43,191 nt of DNA, taken from contig CAIUSO010000142.1 in assembly GCA_903901875.1 (NCBI GenBank), positions 73,836 to 117,026 of the forward strand. The letters are read 5' to 3'. The DNA is from an uncultured Geobacteraceae bacterium. Its GTDB lineage: Bacteria; Desulfobacterota; Desulfuromonadia; Geobacterales; Pseudopelobacteraceae. This document shows, piece after piece, positions 34,130 to 41,080 of the stretch. The notes under the pieces are model-generated. The model was given only the letters and a program-made list of their open reading frames with translations. It was not told where the DNA came from and did not search any database. Position numbers and translations under genes: made by a program. How positions within the stretch are numbered: position 1 is the stretch's first letter; the number at the start of each line of letters is the position of its first letter.

Positions 34130-34915
34130 ATGGTGACGGCAGTATCCCCTTTGCTGGACGTACGGGACGTTACGTTGCAGTACAAGACCAGTGAACAACT
34201 GGTTACTGCCACCTGGAAAGTCAGTTTTCAGGCGGACCGCTCCGATCGTCTGGTTCTCCTGGGCCCCTCGGGATGCGGTAAATCGACATTGCTGAAGGCG
34301 ATTGGCGGTTATCTTACGCCGGCGGAAGGGGCCATTACCCTTGAGGGGAAGCCTGTTCGGGGGCCGGGCCCGGACCGGGTCATGGTATTTCAGGAAACAG
34401 AGCAGCTGCTCCCCTGGAAGACGGTGAAGCAAAATGTGGCCTTTGCTCTGATCGCCAGTGGCAGGGCGTCCCGGCAGGATGCTGCTGATCAGGCCATGAA
34501 CGCAATTCGCACGGTGAAACTTGAAAAGTTTGCAGACGCTTATCCCCACACGCTTTCAGGGGGGATGAAGCAACGGGTCGCCATTGCCCGCTGCCTGGCC
34601 ATGAAGCCGGATATCGTTCTGATGGATGAACCGTTTGCTGCGCTGGATGCCCTGACACGTCAGCAGATGCAGGAAGAGTTGCTGGAGTTGTGGGACCGGT
34701 CAAAGTTTACCCTGATTTTTGTTACCCATTCCATAGAAGAAGCAATTCTTCTTGGTAACCGCGTCGTTCTTTTGTCTCCCCATCCGGGGCAGGTGAAGGA
34801 AATTCTGGAGGTGAATCTGGACGACCCGGACAACCGTTTTTACGGTTGTTACGATCAGCTGCGGGACACTATCAATCGAGTTCTGTTCAAGGATGTGGGT
34901 GATTATGTCATCTGA
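34130..34915 (+). CDS. SsuB/TauB-type ABC importer ATPase (importer 4)
   Basis: 261 residues from ATG 34130, with CAGGGGAG 6-9 bases before it; an in-frame GTG directly upstream is less likely. Walker A is GPSGCGKSTLL, the signature is LSGGMKQRVAIARCL, Walker B is VLMDEPFAALDALTR, and the switch is FVTHSIEEA. It is co-translated with its neighbours: it follows the binding-protein gene by 2 bases and overlaps the permease start. Confidence 0.9.
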   Translation: MVTAVSPLLDVRDVTLQYKTSEQLVTATWKVSFQADRSDRLVLLGPSGCGKSTLLKAIGGYLTPAEGAITLEGKPVRGPGPDRVMVFQETEQLLPWKTVKQNVAFALIASGRASRQDAADQAMNAIRTVKLEKFADAYPHTLSGGMKQRVAIARCLAMKPDIVLMDEPFAALDALTRQQMQEELLELWDRSKFTLIFVTHSIEEAILLGNRVVLLSPHPGQVKEILEVNLDDPDNRFYGCYDQLRDTINRVLFKDVGDYVI

Positions 34916-35759
34916 TAAAGTTCTCACTTTTACTCCCCCCACGGTAGAGGCCATTGCAGATATCGCCCGTCCGTTGTCGAGAGCAGAAAGAATCTGGAAC
35001 CAAGCACTGGTGCGCAAGGGGTTCATATTGCTGCTGTTGGCGGTACTCTGGCAATTGTATGCCCGGCAACTGAACAATCCGCTGATATTTCCTACCTTCT
35101 CCGAATCTGTTGTTGCTCTTTGGCAGGCTTTTGTGCATGGTGAGCTGGGGAGCCGGGTACAGACATCGCTTACCATTTTGTTAAGCGGTTATGCCATCGG
35201 TATTGTGCTGGCAACTTTATTGGCGGCCCTTGCCAATGGCACTCGACTCGGTAATGACCTTCTGGAAGTACTGACGGCAATGTTCAATCCGCTGCCGGCA
35301 ATTGCCCTGCTCCCCCTGGCGTTGCTCTGGTTCGGGCTCGGCAACGGCAGCATCACATTCGTGTTGGTTCATGCTGTCCTCTGGCCGGTGGCACTCAGCA
35401 CCCATAGCGGGTTTGCGTCCATCAGTCCCACGATCCGGATGGTTGGGCGCAACTACGGCCTTACCGGCATGCAGTTTGTACTTCAAATTCTCATACCGGC
35501 CGCCTTCCCGGCGATTCTTACCGGGCTCAAAAACGGCTGGGCCTTTGCCTGGCGCACACTTATTGCGGCTGAACTGGTTTTTGGGGTCAGTTCCGGTTCC
35601 GGTGGTATCGGATGGTTTATTTATGAGAACAAGAATCAGCTTGAGATTGCCTATGTCTTTGCCGGCTTATTGACGGTCATCGCCATTGGTGTGGCGATGG
35701 ACAGCTTGTTTCGCTTGGTTGAGCAACGAACGGTCAACCGCTGGGGGATGAAATACTGA
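34905..35759 (+). CDS. SsuC/TauC-type ABC permease (importer 4)
   Basis: 284 residues from ATG 34905, inside the end of the ATPase gene; GTG 34893 is the alternative. About six membrane segments follow a cytoplasmic N-terminal part of about 40 residues. The EAA loop is degenerate (IRMVGRNYGLTGMQFVLQIL). FNPLPAIALLPLALLWFGLG is characteristic of the family. It completes importer 4; the FAD oxidoreductase gene starts 4 bases after its stop. Confidence 0.9.
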   Translation: MSSDKVLTFTPPTVEAIADIARPLSRAERIWNQALVRKGFILLLLAVLWQLYARQLNNPLIFPTFSESVVALWQAFVHGELGSRVQTSLTILLSGYAIGIVLATLLAALANGTRLGNDLLEVLTAMFNPLPAIALLPLALLWFGLGNGSITFVLVHAVLWPVALSTHSGFASISPTIRMVGRNYGLTGMQFVLQILIPAAFPAILTGLKNGWAFAWRTLIAAELVFGVSSGSGGIGWFIYENKNQLEIAYVFAGLLTVIAIGVAMDSLFRLVEQRTVNRWGMKY

Positions 35760-35763
35760 ATAC

Positions 35764-37158
35764 ATGAGAACTATAATGACAGATCACACTGTTTCTGAAC
35801 ATACATTCGATGTAGCAGTTATTGGTGCCGGTGCCAGCGGTACTCTTCTGGCGAGCCAGTACCATAAAAGAGCGGTGCCCGGTGCCCGTCTGGCTCTCAT
35901 TGATGCTGCTGCCCGTCCGGGGCGTGGCGTGGCTTATGAAACACCCTTTCTGGCCAATGTGCTCAATGTACCGGCAGGTAACATGAGTGCCTTTCCTGAT
36001 GACAAACTGCATTTTGTCCGGTGGCTTGCCAAGCGGTTGCCCTACGCTGACGAGTCAACATTTGCGCCGCGAACTGTGTATGGTGATTACCTTGAAGAGA
36101 TTCTTGCGGAAAGCCTGCAGGGTGATTCGGTGCAGTTGGTGAAAGCACGGGCTACCGGCCTGTACCTTCAGGGCGGTTTCTGGATTGTACCGCTCCATGA
36201 CGGTCGAACCATTGCAGCCCGCGCTATTGTGCTGGCCATCGGTAATGCGCTCATACCGGCTGATCCACTCAATGTTTCCCGGATTACGCCGTACTATCGC
36301 GGTACTCCCTGGGGAGCAGATGCCGTTCGGGGGCTCGCCGATGACGCATCGGTGTTGCTTATCGGTACCGGGCTCACAACGGTAGACGTTGCACTGTCTC
36401 TGCGTGAAACGGGCCATCGGGGACCCATGTATGCCGTATCCCGCCATGGTAAATTATATCAGCATCACCGGCCATATACCCCCAAGCCGTTGGATGCACT
36501 TCCTTCTGAATTTCTCTCTCCCCGTGGTGCTTTTCGCTGGGTGCGCAGCGCAATAGGGACGCAGCAGGCTGCCGGCGGGGATTGGCGTGCCGTTATAGAC
36601 AGTCTTCGTCCACATATTCCTCAAATCTGGCATGGCTGGACGCTCCGGCAGCGTGCTTCATTTCTGCGTCACATCCGCAATCTCTGGGATATTCACCGCC
36701 ACCGGATGGCACCTGAAGTTTTTACGCAACTCACCGGACTTCTGGATGACGGCACTCTCACCATTTATGCCGGACGGTTGCTCACGGCAGAAACTGACGG
36801 GTTACAGGCTCGTGTTACCATCCGTGCTGCCCACTCAGAAGATGTCATTAGTGTATTGGCAGACCGGGTCATTAATTGTACCGGTCCCAGCCGGAACTAT
36901 ACGACAACGGATATCCCGCCGATTGCCGGGATGCGTGAACAGGGATTGCTCAGGCCGGATCCATTGAAACTGGGGATTGAGTCAGATGCGGAGGGGCGGC
37001 TCATAGCTGCCGATGGCAGCATCGTCCACGATATATACACTATTGGTCCGTTACGTATACCGTCTCTGTTTGAATCCATTGCTATGCCTGAAATTCGCGT
37101 TCAGGCCGAAAAGCTGGCAACAGTGCTTGCAGCTGTATCACCGAGAGATGATGGTTGA
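35764..37158 (+). CDS. FAD/NAD(P)-binding oxidoreductase, COG4529 (YdhS-like) family
   Basis: 464 residues. It opens with a Rossmann dinucleotide motif (VAVIGAGASGTLLASQYHKR) and continues with PGRGVAYETPFLANVLNVPA and FPDDKLHFVRWL, the hallmark of COG4529. A second nucleotide-binding segment is SVLLIGTGLTTVDVALSLRE. ATG 35764 or ATG 35779 could start it; neither has a strong ribosome site, but the short gap to the permease implies coupling. It is the last gene of the operon that begins with a radical SAM protein, so it may oxidise or reduce the imported substrate. A terminator hairpin follows. Confidence 0.85.
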   Translation: MRTIMTDHTVSEHTFDVAVIGAGASGTLLASQYHKRAVPGARLALIDAAARPGRGVAYETPFLANVLNVPAGNMSAFPDDKLHFVRWLAKRLPYADESTFAPRTVYGDYLEEILAESLQGDSVQLVKARATGLYLQGGFWIVPLHDGRTIAARAIVLAIGNALIPADPLNVSRITPYYRGTPWGADAVRGLADDASVLLIGTGLTTVDVALSLRETGHRGPMYAVSRHGKLYQHHRPYTPKPLDALPSEFLSPRGAFRWVRSAIGTQQAAGGDWRAVIDSLRPHIPQIWHGWTLRQRASFLRHIRNLWDIHRHRMAPEVFTQLTGLLDDGTLTIYAGRLLTAETDGLQARVTIRAAHSEDVISVLADRVINCTGPSRNYTTTDIPPIAGMREQGLLRPDPLKLGIESDAEGRLIAADGSIVHDIYTIGPLRIPSLFESIAMPEIRVQAEKLATVLAAVSPRDDG

Positions 37159-37192
37159 TTTTCGATGTGACTGTATTATAATTTTGAACTTA

Positions 37193-37240
37193 CCGTTGCC
37201 ATCTGTGAGTAATCCTCTTCAGATGGCAACGGCCTGTTTT
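37193..37240 (+). terminator. Terminator of the importer 4 operon
   Basis: CCGTTGCCATCTG and CAGATGGCAACGG form a perfect 13-base-pair stem with a 14-base loop, followed by cctgttttg. It begins 34 bases after the FAD oxidoreductase stop and separates it from the converging DUF2325 gene. Confidence 0.7.
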
Positions 37241-37316
37241 GCTTCTCATTTACTCCTCGCTTGTTTTTTGTTCTGTATTTTTCCTCTTGCATGAGAATCG
37301 TAACGGGTGTCGATGC

Positions 37317-37631
37317 TTAGTGACCGGTGACTGTCCCTGGTGGTGGTCCGATAATCCCAAGGCAATTCAGGCATTCACGGAGACTGCATACTCCGCAGGA
37401 GTGGTGCAGAAATACAGGTATCCCTTCATTCTTTGCGGCGTTTAACGCTCTGTTACGTGCCTGATGTGATATCATGTTGGTAAAGATCACCACACCTTCG
37501 GCTTTTTTTATCTTTGAGCACATACTGCGGTCGTCCTGACTGAATATCTGAATATCCATGCCATGTCGCTGTGCCTCCATACGGTATTGGTCGTCCAATC
37601 GGTCCATGCCGCCTACAAGAATTACACTCAT
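37317..37631 (-). CDS. DUF2325 protein with a cysteine-rich C-terminus
   Basis: 104 residues from the ATG at 37631, where GGAGGA lies 5 bases upstream; an ATG 15 bases earlier has no such site. MSVILVGGMDRLDDQYRMEA and the EGVVIFTNMISHQARNRALN segment are typical of DUF2325, a small Rossmann-like family of unknown function. Four cysteines near the end (SCGVCSLRECLNC, CxxCx4CxxC) could bind metal. It is transcribed away from the Rrf2 regulator behind leader copy 6, so it belongs to the same regulon. Confidence 0.8.
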   Translation of the reverse strand: MSVILVGGMDRLDDQYRMEAQRHGMDIQIFSQDDRSMCSKIKKAEGVVIFTNMISHQARNRALNAAKNEGIPVFLHHSCGVCSLRECLNCLGIIGPPPGTVTGH

Positions 37632-37663
37632 GTTTCCTCCATTCAAATACCGAAGAGTGAATA

Positions 37664-37728
37664 CGGAAAAAGACCGTCAAGGAAGGCGTCTACACACCTT
37701 CTTTTCCGGCCTCCAGTTTTTGGTCAGC
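37664..37728 (-). promoter_or_regulatory. Leader/attenuator element, copy 6 (minus strand)
   Basis: On the minus strand: GCTGA, small hairpin CCA-AAAAC-TGG, A, then GGCCG pairing with CGGTC, an inner stem GAAGG/CCTTC, and five T. It ends about 32 bases before the DUF2325 start. TATAAT lies about 6 bases upstream of the element on the same strand, as in copy 4, so the RNA could begin at the element. The small stem is one pair shorter than in other copies. Confidence 0.7.
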
Positions 37729-37787
37729 CCTGATTATAAAGTACTCTATCAAGGAGGCAGGCTCCTGTCAATAATAAAATATAATAT

Positions 37788-37829
37788 CTATAAATCTTAT
37801 ATGTAATAATTGGGGTATTTTTTTGTCAG
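37788..37829 (-). promoter_or_regulatory. Promoter with CTATA-type operator, DUF2325 side of the divergent region
   Basis: Read on the minus strand: -35 CTGACA (37829-37824), a 17-base spacer, -10 TTACAT (37806-37801), then the imperfect dyad CATATA-AGAT-TTATAG at 37803-37788. The dyad sits just after the -10, the same position as in the other copies. The 320-base region to the Rrf2 gene holds this promoter, leader 6 and the Rrf2 promoter. Confidence 0.5.
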
Positions 37830-37892
37830 GACCGATACACAGCTGGTGCAATACCTTCTTGGTGCTGTTTTTAAATTTATATATGATTCCTG

Positions 37893-37935
37893 TTGACAAG
37901 TATAATCACAGAGGCTAGTATTCCTATCAAAATAG
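37893..37935 (+). promoter_or_regulatory. Promoter of the Rrf2 regulator gene with a CTAT-N4-ATAG operator
   Basis: -35 TTGACA at 37893, a 17-base spacer, -10 TAGTAT at 37916, then CTAT-CAAA-ATAG at 37924-37935. The dyad starts within a few bases of the -10, as at 14564 and 24354. The position in front of an Rrf2-family gene suggests autoregulation. No leader/terminator element follows here. Confidence 0.6.
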
Positions 37936-37950
37936 TCATGTAAGGTATCC

Positions 37951-38349
37951 ATGAAGCTGACCTCAAAAAGTGAATATGCACTTCTGGCACTCATTTATCT
38001 GGCACGGAGCGGTGACAGTTTTGTCCCTGTCCAGTTGATTGCGTCGTCACAGGGTATCCCGCCAAAATTTCTTGAGCAGATACTGTTGATTTTGAAACGC
38101 GCCAAGTATCTGCGCAGTCATCGGGGGCAGTCTGGCGGCTACACGCTTGCCAAGCCGGCCGAACATATCCACCTTGCCGAGATCATCCGGTTGTTCGATG
38201 GTGCCCTTGCTCCGACAGAATCGGTCAGTTCTTATTTTTACGAATCAACCCCCATTGAAAAAGAGCAGAATTTACTGGCTGTTTTTCGTGATATCCGCAA
38301 CTTTGTGTCGGATAAACTGGAAAATACCACGTTGGCAGATGTGAGCTGA
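37951..38349 (+). CDS. Rrf2-family transcriptional regulator, CymR-like
   Basis: 132 residues; GTAAGG lies before the ATG. The N-terminal winged helix (SEYALLALIYLARSGDSFVP, PPKFLEQILLILKRAKYLRS, RGQSGGYTLAKPAEHIHLAE) is a textbook Rrf2 domain. The C-terminus ends LENTTLADVS, like the STTLEDL end of CymR. The protein has no cysteine at all, so it cannot bind an IscR/NsrR-type iron-sulfur cluster by cysteines. CymR of Bacillus and Staphylococcus also lacks a cluster and uses the cysteine synthase CysK as co-repressor. Here a CysK-like gene follows after 66 bases. It probably controls the CTATA-type promoters of this window. Confidence 0.88.
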   Translation: MKLTSKSEYALLALIYLARSGDSFVPVQLIASSQGIPPKFLEQILLILKRAKYLRSHRGQSGGYTLAKPAEHIHLAEIIRLFDGALAPTESVSSYFYESTPIEKEQNLLAVFRDIRNFVSDKLENTTLADVS

Positions 38350-38415
38350 TTTTTTTTGCCACATATATGACTAATTCCATGGGAATAAACTATAATGCAG
38401 CAGGAGGACCTTATT

Positions 38416-39036
38416 ATGAACCAATCAGGAAGTAACGCTCACCGGTGTAGCAGCGAATCCGTTCACCTAAAGTATCTCCACATTATCGAGGGGGTACCGT
38501 CATCCGGTCATGCCACCTTTGGGGGGAGTATCTCCGACTATCTGGCATCGTACCGGGCTGCGGTGACTCTTATTAAGAGTGCTGAAGAACAGGGAACCTT
38601 GAAACCCGGCATGGAGATCGTTGGACCCGCCTGGGGTAGTTGTAGTGTCGCCATCGCTTCGATTGCGGCAGACAGGGGGTATGACCTGATCCTGACCGCT
38701 CCCGAATCCATTGGTAGTGAACAGAAAAATCTTCTGTCCGAGCTTGGTGCCCACTTGGTTTTTACTCCTGCGACCTCTGGCGAGAGGGGGGCAATCAGCC
38801 GGGCGGAGGAACTTGCTTCTGCGGAACCGGGGCGGCGATTTCTCCCCCACATATACCAGATGCCGGACGGGACGCCCCGTTATGGGACCCCCCGTTATGG
38901 GACCACCGATGACGGGGGCATTCCGTCTTATCCACACGGAACTATAACGGTCTCATTGTCAGAAGCCGCTGCGGAAGGTCCTGCCTCCGGTGTTTCCCAT
39001 TATACCAGTCATATCAGGGGACGGCAGAGTTGCTGA
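38416..39036 (+). CDS. Cysteine synthase (CysK)-like pseudoenzyme, truncated
   Basis: 206 residues from ATG 38416, with CAGGAGGACC 8 bases before it. Residues 62-148 align with the N-terminal half of CysK: LKPGMEIVGPAWGSCSVAIA, RGYDLILTAPESIGSEQKNL, GAHLVFTPATSGERGAIS and RRFLPHIYQ. The PLP-binding Lys motif SVKDR is replaced by SISDY (38-42), and the TSGNT substrate loop is replaced by AWGSC (72-76), so it should not bind PLP or make cysteine. The C-terminal half is missing; instead there is a low-complexity tail with a repeat (GTPRYGTPRYGT). The frame has no stop codons. I infer a regulatory partner of the Rrf2 protein, by analogy with CymR-CysK; recent gene decay is the alternative. Confidence 0.7.
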   Translation: MNQSGSNAHRCSSESVHLKYLHIIEGVPSSGHATFGGSISDYLASYRAAVTLIKSAEEQGTLKPGMEIVGPAWGSCSVAIASIAADRGYDLILTAPESIGSEQKNLLSELGAHLVFTPATSGERGAISRAEELASAEPGRRFLPHIYQMPDGTPRYGTPRYGTTDDGGIPSYPHGTITVSLSEAAAEGPASGVSHYTSHIRGRQSC

Positions 39037-39413
39037 CCGAGTACATATCACCAGTTCAAGTGCCTTATCGTTGTGAGTGTGTTCTACACAGGGGGGCGCG
39101 CACCAAATATTTTTTCACGTAAGCGGTTAGTCACGACTTAAGTAGCTGTTATTCCATCGGGCTAATTATATCCACAAAAAATGTGGAAAACCCTGTGGAC
39201 GATGTGGATATGTTTCAAAAATGTAACGGAAAGACTAGCATTTTATCTGTTTGCACAGAGTTTGAACACGATTCGTAACATACTGATTTATCGTGTCAAT
39301 AGTTATTTTTTGCGTACTTGAAGATAATCATGATAGGACGTAAACGGGAGGATTCTAAAAAATAGGCAGATGGGTAATGCCACTCTTGAAAGCTGTGTAA
39401 GAAGAGATAGTTC
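39037..39413. other. Non-coding stretch with nested TGTGGA inverted repeats
   Basis: I see no gene. At 39169-39176 TATCCACA faces TGTGGATA at 39203-39210, and TCCACA-AAAAA-TGTGGA forms a hairpin at 39171-39187, in AT-rich surroundings. Single-mismatch matches to the DnaA box are included but there is no origin context. The rest is AT-rich without clear signals. Confidence 0.4.
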
Positions 39414-39442
39414 GGGGATCGTAAAATGTCCCCTCTTTTTTT
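39414..39442 (+). terminator. Putative intrinsic terminator
   Basis: GGGGA and TCCCC pair across a 10-base loop, followed by tcttttttt. No gene ends just upstream, so it may end a small RNA or be left from a lost gene. Confidence 0.45.
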
Positions 39443-39522
39443 ATCGAAAAGGAGAGGCACATGACAGCAAACAGTCCGACAGACTCCTGATTCGGCAGAT
39501 GAACAGAGACAAACATGAATAA

Positions 39523-39606
39523 GAGTATGCAGAACTGGGCTATTCAGTTACTGTGTATGAAGCAGCTGACCAAGCGGGTATTCCTTACGAATGTCGATTT
39601 CCATCT
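39523..39606 (+). pseudogene. Fragment of a Rossmann-fold (FAD/NAD) oxidoreductase gene
   Basis: Twenty-eight codons read EYAELGYSVTVYEAADQAG followed by IPYECRFPSK. This matches the second strand and acidic loop of GltD-like or other flavoprotein dinucleotide folds (LGYxVTVYEAxxxAG). A stop codon precedes it and the mobile-element copy starts right after it, so the gene is only a stub. Confidence 0.5.
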
Positions 39607-39789
39607 AAGGAGGCTGGCAACAATAACATGAACATCTTGCATCTCAATCTTCCGGCCATCTTTGACCGTAGCTCAATCACAAAATCCTCAACGTAGATCT
39701 GCTACGCCTGCGGTTTTGTTCAATCGCTCCGGCCAAATCTGACCAAAATCTGAGCGCAATTCTGTTCAACTTATTATTGCCAGCCTCCT
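39607..39789. mobile_element. Short inverted-repeat element (MITE-like), complete copy A
   Basis: About 183 bases bounded by AAGGAGGCTGGCAACAATAA on the left and TTATTATTGCCAGCCTCCT on the right, terminal inverted repeats with one internal mismatch. Inside are further complementary segments (agatctgctacgcctgcgg, ctccggccaaatctgacc) but no transposase frame. The same sequence occurs inverted at 43050 to the end of the window. It is presumably moved in trans by a transposase encoded elsewhere. Confidence 0.8.
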
Positions 39790-40408
39790 AAGCAACTTTT
39801 CAAACCAGTTTACCCAGAGACCAGCGCAGGCACGATTGAACGCGAGATTCATGGGAAGCGGCAGCAAAATGGCATCCGTTATGTTCCGGCCGGAGAAGGG
39901 GGGCCCCGATCTCGATCTCTTTGTAAAAATTGGGGATACCCAGTTGACGGCGATGAACGATGTGCTGCGCTCCTACGGGATTTTGACGTTTCTGCCGGCG
40001 TCTTTTCCCTCGCCACGGAGATCATGGAGTTGGAAGCAATAAACAGCAAAGTAAACTCACGCGGAGACCGCAGAGACCGCGGAGAAAATCTTGATAACGT
40101 CAGTACGCGGAGCGGTGAGTGAGTGAGGGATACTGTAGCCACCTTCACCACTGGAGTTAATATAAATACAGATAACAGCCTGTACAGACGATACAACTGT
40201 TACATATATGCGCAAAGCTGTGGTACACTCAAAAAGGTAAATCATGGTGCGTAAAGACCGACAGTGGATATGCGTAATCCTGATATTTAGAAGCATAACC
40301 AGTTGATTTATCACGTGGTAATGGGATAGGAGTGGGGCACCTGCTACGCATTGGACGATATGAGAAAATGGGATATTATCATTAAATACAATTCAAAAGG
40401 AGATACCG
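39790..40408. other. Intergenic stretch with degenerate coding-like and repeat sequence
   Basis: At 39836-40042 an open frame (PEKGGPDLDLFVKIGDTQLT in part) has no ribosome site or recognised family and is probably remnant sequence. At about 40058-40086 the purine-rich repeat cgcggagaccgcagagaccg recurs within itself; this type of CGCGGAGA repeat is common between genes. The remainder up to the nitroreductase ribosome site (AAAGGAGA) shows nothing clear. Confidence 0.4.
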
Positions 40409-41011
40409 ATGAACGTTTCAACAGCAATTCAGGAAAGACGGGCGGAAAAAATGTTTGACCCTGCTTATACAATTAGCGAACAACAGGTAACGGACCTGCT
40501 GGAAAAGGCCATGCTGTCACCAACAGCATTCAATATCCAGAACTGGCGCATTGTGAATGTCAAAGACCCCGCTTTGCGGCAGAAGATTCGTGAAGTCGCT
40601 TGGAACCAAGACAAGGTAACGGATGCGTCTCTTCTGTTTGTCATCTGTGCTGACCTGAATGCCTGGGCAAAAGAACCGGCTCGTTATTGGGCGGGTGCGC
40701 CGCAGATGTACCTGGACATGCTGATACCCGCTATTGATGCCTACTATCGAGACAAACCTCAGGTACAACGTGATGAAGCCATGCGCTCTAGTGGTCTTAT
40801 TGCCATGTCAATTATGCTCTTGGCTCAGGAACAGGGATGGTATTCTTGTCCTATGGATGGATTTGATTTTGATGCGGTCGGGAAACTAATTAACCTTCCA
40901 GAAGGCCACGTCATCAGCATGATGATTACGATTGGCAAACGCACTCAGGAATCATTTCCACGAGTCGGTAAGATTCCTTTGAATGAAGTCCTGATAAAAA
41001 ACGCGTTCTGA
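40409..41011 (+). CDS. Nitroreductase-family FMN oxidoreductase
   Basis: 200 residues; AAAGGAGATACC precedes the ATG. The first part (VSTAIQERRAEKMFDPAYTI, then LLEKAMLSPTAFNIQNWRIV) is the FMN phosphate-binding start of the nitroreductase fold. IAMSIMLLAQEQGWYSCPMD corresponds to the FMN-contacting helix and loop. Such enzymes reduce nitro, quinone or enone compounds with NAD(P)H. It begins a small redox cluster with an SDR and a flavin reductase, bounded on both sides by copies of one inverted-repeat element. Confidence 0.88.
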   Translation: MNVSTAIQERRAEKMFDPAYTISEQQVTDLLEKAMLSPTAFNIQNWRIVNVKDPALRQKIREVAWNQDKVTDASLLFVICADLNAWAKEPARYWAGAPQMYLDMLIPAIDAYYRDKPQVQRDEAMRSSGLIAMSIMLLAQEQGWYSCPMDGFDFDAVGKLINLPEGHVISMMITIGKRTQESFPRVGKIPLNEVLIKNAF

Positions 41012-41080
41012 AATTAACCAGAGATGATCTCACTAATCTGAACAAATACGTGAAGATGAATATAAGAAAGGGACACTGAT

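Noticed and set aside
38876-38905. Minisatellite or CRISPR-like repeat in the CysK-like gene
   Set aside because: Only two units of about 12-15 bases (cgttatgggacc) in frame within a coding sequence; no array. No CRISPR array is seen anywhere in the window.
38928-38936. Exact DnaA box TTATCCACA
   Set aside because: A single match within the CysK-like coding region, not clustered with strong boxes or origin genes; probably chance.
39836-40042. 68-residue open frame
   Set aside because: No ribosome site and no recognised family; it lies among repeat and remnant sequence.
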